A stretch of DNA of 64,000 nucleotides from CAJXMH01 sp964001305 (GTDB taxonomy: Bacteria > Bacteroidota > Bacteroidia > Flavobacteriales_E > Vicingaceae): assembly GCA_964001305.1 (NCBI GenBank), contig CAXFAI010000039.1, positions 1 to 64,000 on the forward strand. The letters are read 5' to 3'. The position numbers and the translations under genes were made by a program. Every line of letters begins with the position of its first letter. Within the stretch, counting starts at the first letter, position 1. Below, piece by piece: positions 35,078-43,268 of this stretch. Under the pieces are notes generated by a model. The model was not told where the DNA came from. It worked only from the letters and a program-made list of their open reading frames with translations, and ran no database searches.

Positions 35078-35131
35078 TTCGGTGAATGGAATGCTATTTT
35101 CGGTTATTGGTTGTTTTTCTTCGGTAAATGG
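35078..35131. repeat. Three 12-bp direct repeats with exact 21-bp period (probable LytTR binding sites)
   Basis: Plus-strand copies: TTCGGTGAATGG (35078-35089), TTCGGTTATTGG (35099-35110), TTCGGTAAATGG (35120-35131). Start-to-start distance is 21 bp twice, about two helical turns. LytTR-family regulators bind paired direct repeats with about this spacing, and the gene for a LytTR regulator ends two bases after the last copy. The repeats lie 56-109 bp upstream of the pseudo-receiver start. Minus-strand motif: CCATTnACCGAA. Confidence 0.75.
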
Positions 35132-35132
35132 A

Positions 35133-35834
35133 TTAGAGCATTTTTATTTTTTCCATCAGTATAGGTCGATTTGCCCTACTTACCGGAATTACTTTTCCAT
35201 TGATTTCCAAATGAGTATCTTCAATAGAACTAACCTTATTAAGATTCACCATATAAGAACGGTGAACCCTCAACAATGATTTATTATTTAATTTCTCTTC
35301 CATTTTTTTCATTGTCCCATGAACGATATGTTTTTTATTCCCTTCTAAATAAAATGTAATGTAATCATCCATGGTTTCAAGATACAAGATATCTGCCTGA
35401 CTAATTTGAATGTGTTTGCCTTCACTTCTAATAAAGAATGTTTCCTTCTTGCTTTTTTCTGTTTGTGACTTAGTTGCTGTTGAGCTTTGTTGCTTACTTA
35501 ACTTTCCAATGGCTTTTATGAGTCTAGCTAGATCAATAGGTTTTACTAAATAATCTAATACTCCATGTTCGTATGATTCTAGAGCAAATTCCCTATTGGA
35601 AGTGGTAAGAATTACCGGTGGAAGATTTTTGAAGGTTCTCAAAATATCCATACCGCTTAAGTCAGGCATTTCAATGTCTAAAAAAAGCAAGTCGAAATTA
35701 TTTTGTTCAAGTGCTTTTATACCTTCAATAGCTGAAGAGATTACTGTAATTTGTTCTATTTGTGGTACTTTTTCGCATAGCTTTTTAAGTAAGCTAGAAG
35801 CGATTATATCATCTTCTATAATAATACAATTCAT
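35133..35834 (-). CDS. LytTR-family response regulator
   Basis: 233-residue transcription regulator. Intact receiver (1-120) with acidic pair IIEDD, phosphoacceptor D53 (LLFLDIEMP), and KPI Lys (LVKPIDL), followed by a LytTR DNA-binding domain (about 135-233: FIRSEGKHIQISQADILYLE, YITFYLEG, LLRVHRSYMVNL, VIPVSRANRP). It overlaps the hybrid kinase gene by 4 bp, so it is the likely phosphorylation partner of that kinase's Hpt domain. Three direct repeats suited to LytTR binding lie right behind its stop, ahead of the next gene. Confidence 0.93.
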   Translation of the reverse strand: MNCIIIEDDIIASSLLKKLCEKVPQIEQITVISSAIEGIKALEQNNFDLLFLDIEMPDLSGMDILRTFKNLPPVILTTSNREFALESYEHGVLDYLVKPIDLARLIKAIGKLSKQQSSTATKSQTEKSKKETFFIRSEGKHIQISQADILYLETMDDYITFYLEGNKKHIVHGTMKKMEEKLNNKSLLRVHRSYMVNLNKVSSIEDTHLEINGKVIPVSRANRPILMEKIKML

Positions 35835-38245
35835 CGGTTGTCTTTTTCTTTTTGGGTAAACGAATTTAGTCGAGATTCAACTGAAACAAAACATTGTTTT
35901 AAGTCATTGTGAATGCTCTTAAATTGCTCAAAAGTCTCATTTTTTTGTTGCTTTGCATATTGTTCCAATTTTTCAATAGGCACTTCTAAAGCCGAAAACC
36001 CCACTAAGGTAAAAGAAGGTTTCATTTTGTGAGCCAATTGATAAATCATATCGAAATCTTTATTCGAAACAGCCTTCTCCAATGTTTTTAAATCGTTTGC
36101 TGAATTCTCTAAAAAGAGTTGCATCATTTCCTTTTCGAATTCTAAATCTCCTTGATAAAAGTCGTTAAGGTAATTGACATCCATTTTAAGAGATGAAGCA
36201 TTTTCTTGACCATGAAAATATTTGGCTAAAGTTCTTTTTAGCTGGATTGGGCTAAAGGGCTTTGTTAAGTGCTCATTCATTCCGCTATTTAAAACTTTCT
36301 TTCGGTCATCTAACAGAGCTGATGCAGTTAAAGCTATAATTGGACTATCTTGATTTGGGTTGGGTTCTGACCTACAAAGTGTTGCAACTTCATATCCATC
36401 CATTTCCGGCATTAATAAATCCAAAATAACCGCATCATACTTTCTAGCTTTAATTAAGTTCCATGCTTTTAAACCGTCTTCAGCTAGCTGATACTCAAGC
36501 TGAAATTTATCAAAGAGTTTGATAATGAATTTTTGATTAATCGGATTGTCTTCTGCAATTAATACGGACATACCCTTTAAGGATATTTCGTTTTCTAGAT
36601 TTTGTTTAACGGATTGCTCTATAGTATTTTTAGATTTAAAAAAAGGAAGTTCAATCTGAAAGGTGGTTCCATGATTCAACTTACTTTTTACATGAATTTC
36701 ACCCCCTAAATGTTCTATTAAATGTTTTGCTATGGAAAGTCCAAGCCCAGTCCCGCCATACTTGATACTAGTTTCATAATCCGCTTGTTTAAAACTCTCG
36801 AAAATGTGATTTGACTGTGCTTCAGTCATTCCAATTCCACTATCTTCTACCTTAAACATTAAATTAATCGTTTGTTCGTCTTCTGCTATTGGATCTACTT
36901 TTAGTTTAATATAGCCTTTAGAAGTAAATTTCTCAGCATTACTAAGTAAGTTGCCAAATATTTGATTTAAGAATTTTACATCTGATTCTACAATTACCTT
37001 CTCGTCTAAATTCCATTCCAATTTAACTTCTAAGGCTTTGTTTTTTGCGCGAAGCGCATAGGTATTTACTTGGGCTTGCAAGAGTTCTTCTAAGTCGGTA
37101 GCAGCTTGTTGAAATTCAATTTCACCTGACTCTATTTTCGAAATATCTAAAATATCACTAACCATATTCAACAAATGCTCTGAAGAGTATTTTATGGTTT
37201 GTAGATAGTCATGTTGTTCATCATTAATTGGCGTGTCTTCTAGTAAATGGGTCATGCCAATCACTGCATTCAAAGGGGTTCTAATTTCATGACTCATGTG
37301 TGCCAAAAATTGTTCTTTGGCCTTTGAAGATTCTTCGGCAATATTTCGTGCGGACTCTAATTGACTGAGCAATCTTTTTTGGTCGGTAATATCCATATGT
37401 ATTCCCATAGAGCCCACGTATTTTCCCTTGCTATCAAACCTTGGGGCTCCTGAAATGAGTAGCCAAATGGTTTGGCCATCTTTTCTTTTACACTTAACTT
37501 CATAAACATCTGAAAGTCCCTTTTCTCTCAAATCATGTTTATTCTCAATCAATTTTTTGCTGATATTATCGGTGATAATTTCAGCTGGGTTTTTTCCAAG
37601 AAGTTCTTCTTCCGAATATCCTACCATTTCACAAAATTGATCATAGGCTTTTACCACTTTTCCTTTGGTGTCCACTTCAAGCAATCCAAGTCGCATATTT
37701 TCAATGACTCTTCTATACTTGATTTCACTTCGTTTCAGTGCAACTTCTGCTTGCTTTTGCTTGGTGATATCACGAGCTACTCCTGACAAGCCAACGATTT
37801 TTTTATCTTCTATGATTAGAGAAACATTCTGGCCCAACCATACTATTTCACCAGCTTTATTTTGAACACGAAATTCTTTATAGCTTGTTTCAATGAGTTC
37901 TTTCCACTGTTTTTTATAAAATTGGGCAACTTCTTCTTGATCTTCAGGAATGACCAGAAAGGTAAAATGTTGCCCTTTAAGTTCGTCAGGGGTATAGCCA
38001 AGAATTTTTTCACTGACAGGATTTGCGAAAATGCATTTACCGTTTTGATCACCTCTATAGATGATATCATTGGCTTGTTCAACAATTTTCTGATACCTAT
38101 TTTCTAAGGTAGCATAAAGCGATTTTAGCTTTTCATTAGCTTGATAAAGTTCTAGTGATTTTTCTTCAAGTATTTTTTCAGATGCTTTTCTAGCCTTTCT
38201 TTCTCTAGATAGAATTCTTTTTAAAGCTTCTAATTCTTCACTCAT
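35831..38245 (-). CDS. Hybrid histidine kinase (PAS-PAS-HisKA-HATPase-REC-Hpt)
   Basis: 804-residue cytosolic sensor kinase with no membrane segment. Order: N-terminal coiled coil (about 1-50), PAS 1 (about 50-165, DIIYRGDQNGKCIFAN), PAS 2 (about 172-290), HisKA with H319 (AHMSHEIRTPLNAVIG), HATPase (about 420-535, NQIFGNLLSNAEKF, DSGIGM, GGTGLGLSIAK), receiver with D609 (VILDLLMPEMDG), and C-terminal Hpt with H739 (IYQLAHKMKPSFTLVGF). All relay residues are intact. The gene overlaps the H-NOX gene by 8 bp and the LytTR gene by 4 bp, giving a complete relay H319-D609-H739-D53. The soluble kinase is likely controlled by the H-NOX protein. Confidence 0.93.
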   Translation of the reverse strand: MSEELEALKRILSRERKARKASEKILEEKSLELYQANEKLKSLYATLENRYQKIVEQANDIIYRGDQNGKCIFANPVSEKILGYTPDELKGQHFTFLVIPEDQEEVAQFYKKQWKELIETSYKEFRVQNKAGEIVWLGQNVSLIIEDKKIVGLSGVARDITKQKQAEVALKRSEIKYRRVIENMRLGLLEVDTKGKVVKAYDQFCEMVGYSEEELLGKNPAEIITDNISKKLIENKHDLREKGLSDVYEVKCKRKDGQTIWLLISGAPRFDSKGKYVGSMGIHMDITDQKRLLSQLESARNIAEESSKAKEQFLAHMSHEIRTPLNAVIGMTHLLEDTPINDEQHDYLQTIKYSSEHLLNMVSDILDISKIESGEIEFQQAATDLEELLQAQVNTYALRAKNKALEVKLEWNLDEKVIVESDVKFLNQIFGNLLSNAEKFTSKGYIKLKVDPIAEDEQTINLMFKVEDSGIGMTEAQSNHIFESFKQADYETSIKYGGTGLGLSIAKHLIEHLGGEIHVKSKLNHGTTFQIELPFFKSKNTIEQSVKQNLENEISLKGMSVLIAEDNPINQKFIIKLFDKFQLEYQLAEDGLKAWNLIKARKYDAVILDLLMPEMDGYEVATLCRSEPNPNQDSPIIALTASALLDDRKKVLNSGMNEHLTKPFSPIQLKRTLAKYFHGQENASSLKMDVNYLNDFYQGDLEFEKEMMQLFLENSANDLKTLEKAVSNKDFDMIYQLAHKMKPSFTLVGFSALEVPIEKLEQYAKQQKNETFEQFKSIHNDLKQCFVSVESRLNSFTQKEKDNR

Positions 38246-38780
38246 CTTTAGTTAAGGTAAATTTTACCACAGCACCTTCTGAATCAAGGGTCTCCATTTT
38301 TATAGAAATTGGCTCGTTAAAATATTCCGTTGCACCTTGTATTAAGCCTTTGGCAAAAGCTGCTAATTTTCGCTCCGAACGATAAACCATTTCTAATTGG
38401 TTTTCATTAAGTTGCTTTATGTCAAAGCTGGGTAATTCTGCATCGGGGTATAACTTTAATACTTCAACATGAATGTGATTCTCAATACTTCCCAAGAAGT
38501 CGAATGCTCCATTTACTTCTTCAAAGAAACTCGGATAACTATTATGCAAAATGGTAAAAAAATGTTTGCCATAAATTTCAAGTAAGTCTACTATCGGTAT
38601 ATCAACTTCTTCGCTCAAATTACTTACAAGTTGTACCATTTCAGAATGATTGTAAGTGCCCACTGCGGTATATGCACCCCCAGATTCTAGGTCACTATTT
38701 TCTACAATTTTGTCAAGAGTTAAAAGACCAAATTTGTCCTCAACCATTTCTAAAAATTCAGTAAAAACGATTCCCTTCAT
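38238..38780 (-). CDS. H-NOX haem protein, predicted nitric-oxide sensor
   Basis: 180-residue stand-alone H-NOX (haem nitric oxide/oxygen) domain, which controls a partner kinase by binding NO at a histidine-ligated haem. Family marks: start MKGIVFTEFLEMVE, the proximal His in NHIHVEVLKLYP (H104), and the haem-propionate motif Y-x-S-x-R at Y133, S135, R137 (MVYRSERKL). The position five residues after the Arg, occupied by the O2-stabilising Tyr in O2-binding H-NOX, is F142 here, pointing to NO rather than O2 sensing. The gene overlaps the hybrid kinase gene by 8 bp, the usual H-NOX/kinase arrangement. Confidence 0.93.
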   Translation of the reverse strand: MKGIVFTEFLEMVEDKFGLLTLDKIVENSDLESGGAYTAVGTYNHSEMVQLVSNLSEEVDIPIVDLLEIYGKHFFTILHNSYPSFFEEVNGAFDFLGSIENHIHVEVLKLYPDAELPSFDIKQLNENQLEMVYRSERKLAAFAKGLIQGATEYFNEPISIKMETLDSEGAVVKFTLTKDE

Positions 38781-38828
38781 AAGTAAATAAGCTTAAAAGT
38801 ATTTATAGAAGGAAGGTAGAGAAAAAAA

Positions 38829-39539
38829 TTAACCTTCGAAAAGAAAAGTGATAAAAAACATTTTAGGGACAATCTTTTCAATTGGATTTGAAAGTTCTGT
38901 ATCATCTTTAATCAGAACATCTTGTAATCCATAAGACATCTTAAGTTCTATCGCAAACTTAAAATAGGGGAGAAAGAAATCCGTACCTACTCCGACCTCT
39001 GCAGAAGTTGTGCTTCTTTTTAACTTGACGATTGACTCAGGGATGTCCTCATTTCTTACGTCTTCATTTGAGGCTAAGTCAATTGAATATTTAGCTCCTG
39101 CTATTAGGTAGGCTGCGAAATTATTAAGTCGGGCAGAGCGGTATTTTAGTAAAATGGGGAAATCTAAATAGGTAGACTCAATCATTCGTTCTACTGTTTC
39201 TACATCTCCATCTGAGCGGATGAACTGATAATTCAAATTTCGCTGAGCAAATACCAAAGTTGGAATAAATCTAACCCCAAAGTATTTATGCAAATGCAGT
39301 TCAGAAACAATCCCTAAGTTAAATCCACTCTGATTTACCACATCAATGGATGCTAATGTATCAAAAGGCGTATTAAATGCGTTTCTGTGCAGAGCAAAGC
39401 TTGCGGTGTTAATTCCTAAAGAAAATCCAAAATGGGTGGTTTTGGCATCAAACTTTTGCAAATTCTCAACCTTGGGTTTTTGAGCCCATAAGCTAGAACT
39501 TAAAAGAATGGTTAAACTAATTGAAAATAGAAATTTCAT
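38829..39539 (-). CDS. porT: T9SS outer membrane component PorT
   Basis: Predicted beta-barrel (eight-strand, OMP_b-brl type) needed for type IX secretion and gliding in Bacteroidota. From ATG 39539 the product is 236 residues with signal peptide MKFLFSISLTILLSSSLWAQ; ATG 39548 (MQQMKF...) is an alternative, and longer frames run into ubiE. Strand patterns such as HFGFSLGINTASF, YFGVRFIPTLVFAQRNLNY and FDFPILLKY-like segments match PorT. The gene lies 28 bp behind ubiE, the conserved ubiE-porT pairing of the phylum. It fits the many T9SS sorting domains encoded in this window. Confidence 0.82.
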   Translation of the reverse strand: MKFLFSISLTILLSSSLWAQKPKVENLQKFDAKTTHFGFSLGINTASFALHRNAFNTPFDTLASIDVVNQSGFNLGIVSELHLHKYFGVRFIPTLVFAQRNLNYQFIRSDGDVETVERMIESTYLDFPILLKYRSARLNNFAAYLIAGAKYSIDLASNEDVRNEDIPESIVKLKRSTTSAEVGVGTDFFLPYFKFAIELKMSYGLQDVLIKDDTELSNPIEKIVPKMFFITFLFEG

Positions 39540-39567
39540 CTGCTGCATTAACGACTTCAATTCAAGA

Positions 39568-40296
39568 TTATTTTTCAGCAACGTATATACTTGCAATTCC
39601 AAAAAAGAGAGGAATTGTTTGACGATGGTTAAATCCAACTTTTTCCAGAATTTGCTCAAAGTCTTTTCCTTCCGGAAAGGCTTCTACTGACTCAGGAAGG
39701 TAGCTATATGCTGCAGAGTCTTTGGAGATTTTATTCCCAATTTTAGGAAGTAAACTGTGAAAATAAAAGTTGTAAAGCTGTTTGATTGGAAATCTCTTCG
39801 GTTTAGAAAACTCTAAAATAATTGCTTTTGCTTTTGGTTTAAGCACACGATTCATTTCAGTTAAACCCAATTCTAAGTTTTCATAATTCCTAACTCCAAA
39901 GGCAACAGTTAATGCATCAAAGTAATTGTTGTCAAATGGTATTGATTCCGAATCCCCATACTGCAATTCAATCAACTCAGAAAGTCCCTTCTTTTTGAGT
40001 TTGATTCGGCCTTGGTCAAGCATACCTTCACTGATATCGATGCCGATAATTTTTGTAGGATTTAGCTTTCTACTTTCTATGGCAAAGTCACCAGTTCCGG
40101 TGGCAACATCTAATATAGTTTGTGGTTTGTCAGACTGTAACAAACGAACAGCCTTTTTACGCCATAACTTATCTATTCCTAAGGATAGAAAGTGGTTTAA
40201 AAAATCATATTTATGAGAAATGTTGTCAAACATCTCTGCCACCTGTGTTTTCTTCCCGCTATCTTTCTCTTTGTATGGTAATACTTTCTCTGCCAT
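39568..40296 (-). CDS. ubiE: Demethylmenaquinone methyltransferase
   Basis: SAM-dependent methyltransferase (MenG/UbiE) for the last step of menaquinone synthesis; Bacteroidota respire with menaquinone. 242 residues with the UbiE signatures: VAEMFDNISHKYDFLNHFLSLGIDKLWRKK, SAM motif ILDVATGTGDFAI, and the C-methyltransferase segments VAFGVRNYENLELGLTEMNRVLKP and ILEFSKP. It follows lepB by 45 bp and precedes porT. No anomalies. Confidence 0.95.
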   Translation of the reverse strand: MAEKVLPYKEKDSGKKTQVAEMFDNISHKYDFLNHFLSLGIDKLWRKKAVRLLQSDKPQTILDVATGTGDFAIESRKLNPTKIIGIDISEGMLDQGRIKLKKKGLSELIELQYGDSESIPFDNNYFDALTVAFGVRNYENLELGLTEMNRVLKPKAKAIILEFSKPKRFPIKQLYNFYFHSLLPKIGNKISKDSAAYSYLPESVEAFPEGKDFEQILEKVGFNHRQTIPLFFGIASIYVAEK

Positions 40297-40341
40297 TCCG
40301 TGCTGCTTTATTTTCTTCTAACTATACAAGTGGGTATTTAA

Positions 40342-41895
40342 TTAGTTCACTTTTCGCTCTTGATAAGGATCACCATCTTCATTATGTATAATTGAAAATA
40401 AACGATTCCATCTGATTTTATTGATGCTAAACCAGCTCTCATTCGGATCTAACGAAAGCCAAATGAATACAGCTTTCCCAACAATATGGTCTTCTGGTAC
40501 AAAGCCCCAAAAACGACTATCTGCTGAATTATGTCTATTGTCACCCATCATCCAGTAATAATCCATCTCAATTTGATAAGTGTTAGTTTCTTTACCATCA
40601 ATGAAAATTTTACCACCTTTTACCTTCAGTTCGTGTCCTTCATAAATTCGAATTAAACGATCGTACATCGGAAGATTAGCCAGCGTCAACTGAACTACAT
40701 CTCCTTTACTTGGAATTTTTATCGGTCCAAAGTTGTCTTCGGTCCAGTCAGTAGTATCGGTATTAGGGAAGATTGGGTTTGAGCCATTTTTAGGATAAAA
40801 ACCTGCAGGTTTTACATATTTTTCAACCTTTTCAACATTGGGAAGCGATTTGACAAAAGCCAAATTTTCCTCCGTTAGATTCATGGTGGCAATTTGCTTT
40901 TCAGGATAATAGCTATATTCTGTTATATCTTTTTCTAACAATACGCTTTTGCGAAAACCAGTTCCATTGGTTTTTACCAAATACAAATATTGAACACCAT
41001 AGGCTTCAAATGCTTCTTCATCATTGATATATAACTGAGTATCTTTAATTTGAATTTTATCACCAGGTAAGCCGACACAACGCTTAATGTAATTTTCTCT
41101 TTTATCAACTGGTCTTGCAATGACATCAAATCGATTCCAAAGGTTATCTCTACCTAAATCCCTCACCATTTGGTAATACGTTTGATTTTGATGTTGCACA
41201 ACCACAGTATCACCTGCCGGAAAGTTAAAAACAACCGCTTCGTTTCTTTTCACATTTTGAAACTTGGGTAAACGAGTGTATGGAAGTTGTATAATTTCAG
41301 AGTACGATTTTACTTGCTCCGTTAGTGGAAGTGTATGATGTGAAAACGGAAAGAAAATAGGTGTGTTGGGTATTCGGCTACCATAATTTACTTTACTCAC
41401 AAATAGGAAATCACCAACCAATAGCGATTTTTCCATAGATGAGGTTGGAATGGTAAATGCTTCTATATATATAGCTCTGATTAAGGTGGCAGCAATTACC
41501 GCAAATGAAATAGCATCGGCCCATTCTCTTGGGGTTGATTTTTTGTAATTTTTTACAAACTGATGTCCTTTCCATGGATACTTTTCAGAAGCACCAACAT
41601 AAGTCAGGTAAAAGGGAGTGGCAACAACTCCTAAAGCATGTTCCCAATAGGAAAGAATACCCAAATGCTTTAGCAATTCAACAATAATACCCACCCAAAT
41701 AATAAATCCAATAAACGGAAAGTAATAGATAGGAACCCAATACCAAGGTTTTTGAATGAGTTTTACTGCTGTATAAATGCCTAAGAATGGAACAAGAATT
41801 TTCCATCCGGCTACTCCTGCTTTCTTAAAAATAAGGTACAGACCAATATGCGAAAATAGAAAGTAGAGTAGGAGAACAATAATGAGTGTTTGCAT
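40342..41895 (-). CDS. lepB: Signal peptidase I (long Bacteroidota form)
   Basis: Inner-membrane serine protease that cleaves Sec signal peptides. At 517 residues it is longer than E. coli LepB: three hydrophobic segments in the first 100 residues and an insertion between the catalytic halves (about 285-430). Catalytic Ser153 is in AFTIPTSSMEKSLLVGD; the general-base Lys271 is in ENYIKRCVGLPGDK; box E GDNRHNSADSRFWGFVP is near the end. This size and layout are usual for the phylum. It starts 2 bp after dapB. Confidence 0.94.
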   Translation of the reverse strand: MQTLIIVLLLYFLFSHIGLYLIFKKAGVAGWKILVPFLGIYTAVKLIQKPWYWVPIYYFPFIGFIIWVGIIVELLKHLGILSYWEHALGVVATPFYLTYVGASEKYPWKGHQFVKNYKKSTPREWADAISFAVIAATLIRAIYIEAFTIPTSSMEKSLLVGDFLFVSKVNYGSRIPNTPIFFPFSHHTLPLTEQVKSYSEIIQLPYTRLPKFQNVKRNEAVVFNFPAGDTVVVQHQNQTYYQMVRDLGRDNLWNRFDVIARPVDKRENYIKRCVGLPGDKIQIKDTQLYINDEEAFEAYGVQYLYLVKTNGTGFRKSVLLEKDITEYSYYPEKQIATMNLTEENLAFVKSLPNVEKVEKYVKPAGFYPKNGSNPIFPNTDTTDWTEDNFGPIKIPSKGDVVQLTLANLPMYDRLIRIYEGHELKVKGGKIFIDGKETNTYQIEMDYYWMMGDNRHNSADSRFWGFVPEDHIVGKAVFIWLSLDPNESWFSINKIRWNRLFSIIHNEDGDPYQERKVN

Positions 41896-41897
41896 GC

Positions 41898-42614
41898 TTA
41901 AAAGTTTAATACATCTTTCATGGTGTAGATGCCTATTTTGTTTTGGATAAATTCTGCGGCTAACACAGAACCTAAGGCAAATCCTTTTCGATTTTTTGCA
42001 GTGTGTTTAATACTTATTTCATCTATGGATGAATCATAAATAATTTCATGAGTCCCCGGAACTGAACTTTCTCGGTAAGAGAGGATTTCTAGGCTGCTTT
42101 CTTCTTTACTTTCCTCATTTACCCACTTGGAGTATGCTGGATGTCTTTCAATTAAATCATCAGCAAGAGAAATGGCTGTTCCACTTGGACTATCTAGTTT
42201 TTGGGTATGATGAATCTCTTTAATTTGAGCTTTGTATTCACCTCTTTTTGAAATCAACTGAGCTAATTTTCGGTTTAACTCAAAAAACAAATTAACCCCC
42301 ACACTAAAATTGGTAGCTGTTAATAGACAAGCATCTTGAGATTCACATTCATCTTGTACTTCTTCCCATTCTTTATACCAACCGGTGGTACCCACTGCAA
42401 CCGGTACCTCGGCTTCAAAACAAGCTAATATATTTTCTACAGCTTTTTCTGGCTTGCTGAATTCAATGGCAGCATCAGCTTCAGCTAAACTGCCATCGGT
42501 TAATAGATGCGTGTTTTTACTGTCGATTTTAAGGATTACTTCATGATTCCTCTCCAAGGCAATTTTTTCAATTTCCTTGCCCATCTTTCCGTATCCAATA
42601 ATAGCTAACTTCAT
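41898..42614 (-). CDS. dapB: 4-hydroxy-tetrahydrodipicolinate reductase
   Basis: NAD(P)H-dependent reductase in lysine and meso-diaminopimelate synthesis. From ATG 42614 (MKLAIIGYGKMGKEI) the protein has 238 residues and begins with the Rossmann motif; an upstream ATG adds 12 residues ahead of it and is unlikely. Signatures: VAVGTTGWY, TNFSVGVNLFFEL and the catalytic/substrate block EIHHTQKLDSPSGTA. Between the DUF5683 gene and lepB, as in many Bacteroidota. Confidence 0.94.
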   Translation of the reverse strand: MKLAIIGYGKMGKEIEKIALERNHEVILKIDSKNTHLLTDGSLAEADAAIEFSKPEKAVENILACFEAEVPVAVGTTGWYKEWEEVQDECESQDACLLTATNFSVGVNLFFELNRKLAQLISKRGEYKAQIKEIHHTQKLDSPSGTAISLADDLIERHPAYSKWVNEESKEESSLEILSYRESSVPGTHEIIYDSSIDEISIKHTAKNRKGFALGSVLAAEFIQNKIGIYTMKDVLNF

Positions 42615-42668
42615 AGTTCCAAAATACCAATAGGCGCAAAAGTAGGCCAATTGAATTACATGCGCGGT

Positions 42669-43259
42669 TTAATGATATTGATAAGAGGATTTTTTACCAA
42701 TTTTTAAACTAAACGTTAAAGAAGGTACGGGCTCAAATCGGTTTGGGTTGGTAAATAGAATATTGGGCTTTAATGTAGCAGATAAATCATCGCTGATGTC
42801 GAAGTAATATAAATGAGCGTCTACAGCAGCATCAACTACGTTTAAGATGTAAGCAACCCCAGTAAAAACATAGAATAAGTCTCTGTATTTCCGGTGATAA
42901 TCAATTAAAGACAACAAATTGTCATCTGTGTAAACCCCAGTATATTTATTGTCTATTGTAGTTGGGTCATCGTCAACACGGCTCAAATAAGCATCTTTGT
43001 ATTCATTAAACAAACTCGCTTGATCCATGGCAAAATATAAAGGAACACCAATAGCAGCATACACTAAAGGAATTTTCCAATACTTTTTGTTGTAAGCTTG
43101 CCCTAATCCAGGAACCACAGCACTAAAAATAGTTGCTTTTTTAGGTGAGTGATTCGTTGGCGGACTTACTAAAACGGTATCACTCGCTTCAATATTTTGA
43201 GCAGTGCATATTGCACTTAGGAAAATAAAAAGAAAGGCAAAAAATAACTTGGCCTTCAT
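42669..43259 (-). CDS. DUF5683-family protein
   Basis: 196-residue exported or membrane protein of a conserved Bacteroidota family without known function. Signal-like start MKAKLFFAFLFIFLSAICTAQ, then the family core ATIFSAVVPGLGQAYNKKYWKIPLVYAAIGVPLYFA, a second hydrophobic helix (FYVFTGVAYILNVVDAAVDAHLYYF) and a basic end. It lies 9 bp behind parB and 54 bp before dapB; this parAB-DUF5683-dapB-lepB order recurs across the phylum. Role unknown. Confidence 0.85.
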   Translation of the reverse strand: MKAKLFFAFLFIFLSAICTAQNIEASDTVLVSPPTNHSPKKATIFSAVVPGLGQAYNKKYWKIPLVYAAIGVPLYFAMDQASLFNEYKDAYLSRVDDDPTTIDNKYTGVYTDDNLLSLIDYHRKYRDLFYVFTGVAYILNVVDAAVDAHLYYFDISDDLSATLKPNILFTNPNRFEPVPSLTFSLKIGKKSSYQYH

Positions 43260-43268
43260 AAGCCTAAA

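Noticed and set aside
39540..39659. Longer N-terminus for porT reaching into ubiE
   Set aside because: Would overlap ubiE by over 90 bp and bury the signal peptide; the internal ATG gives a normal exported protein.
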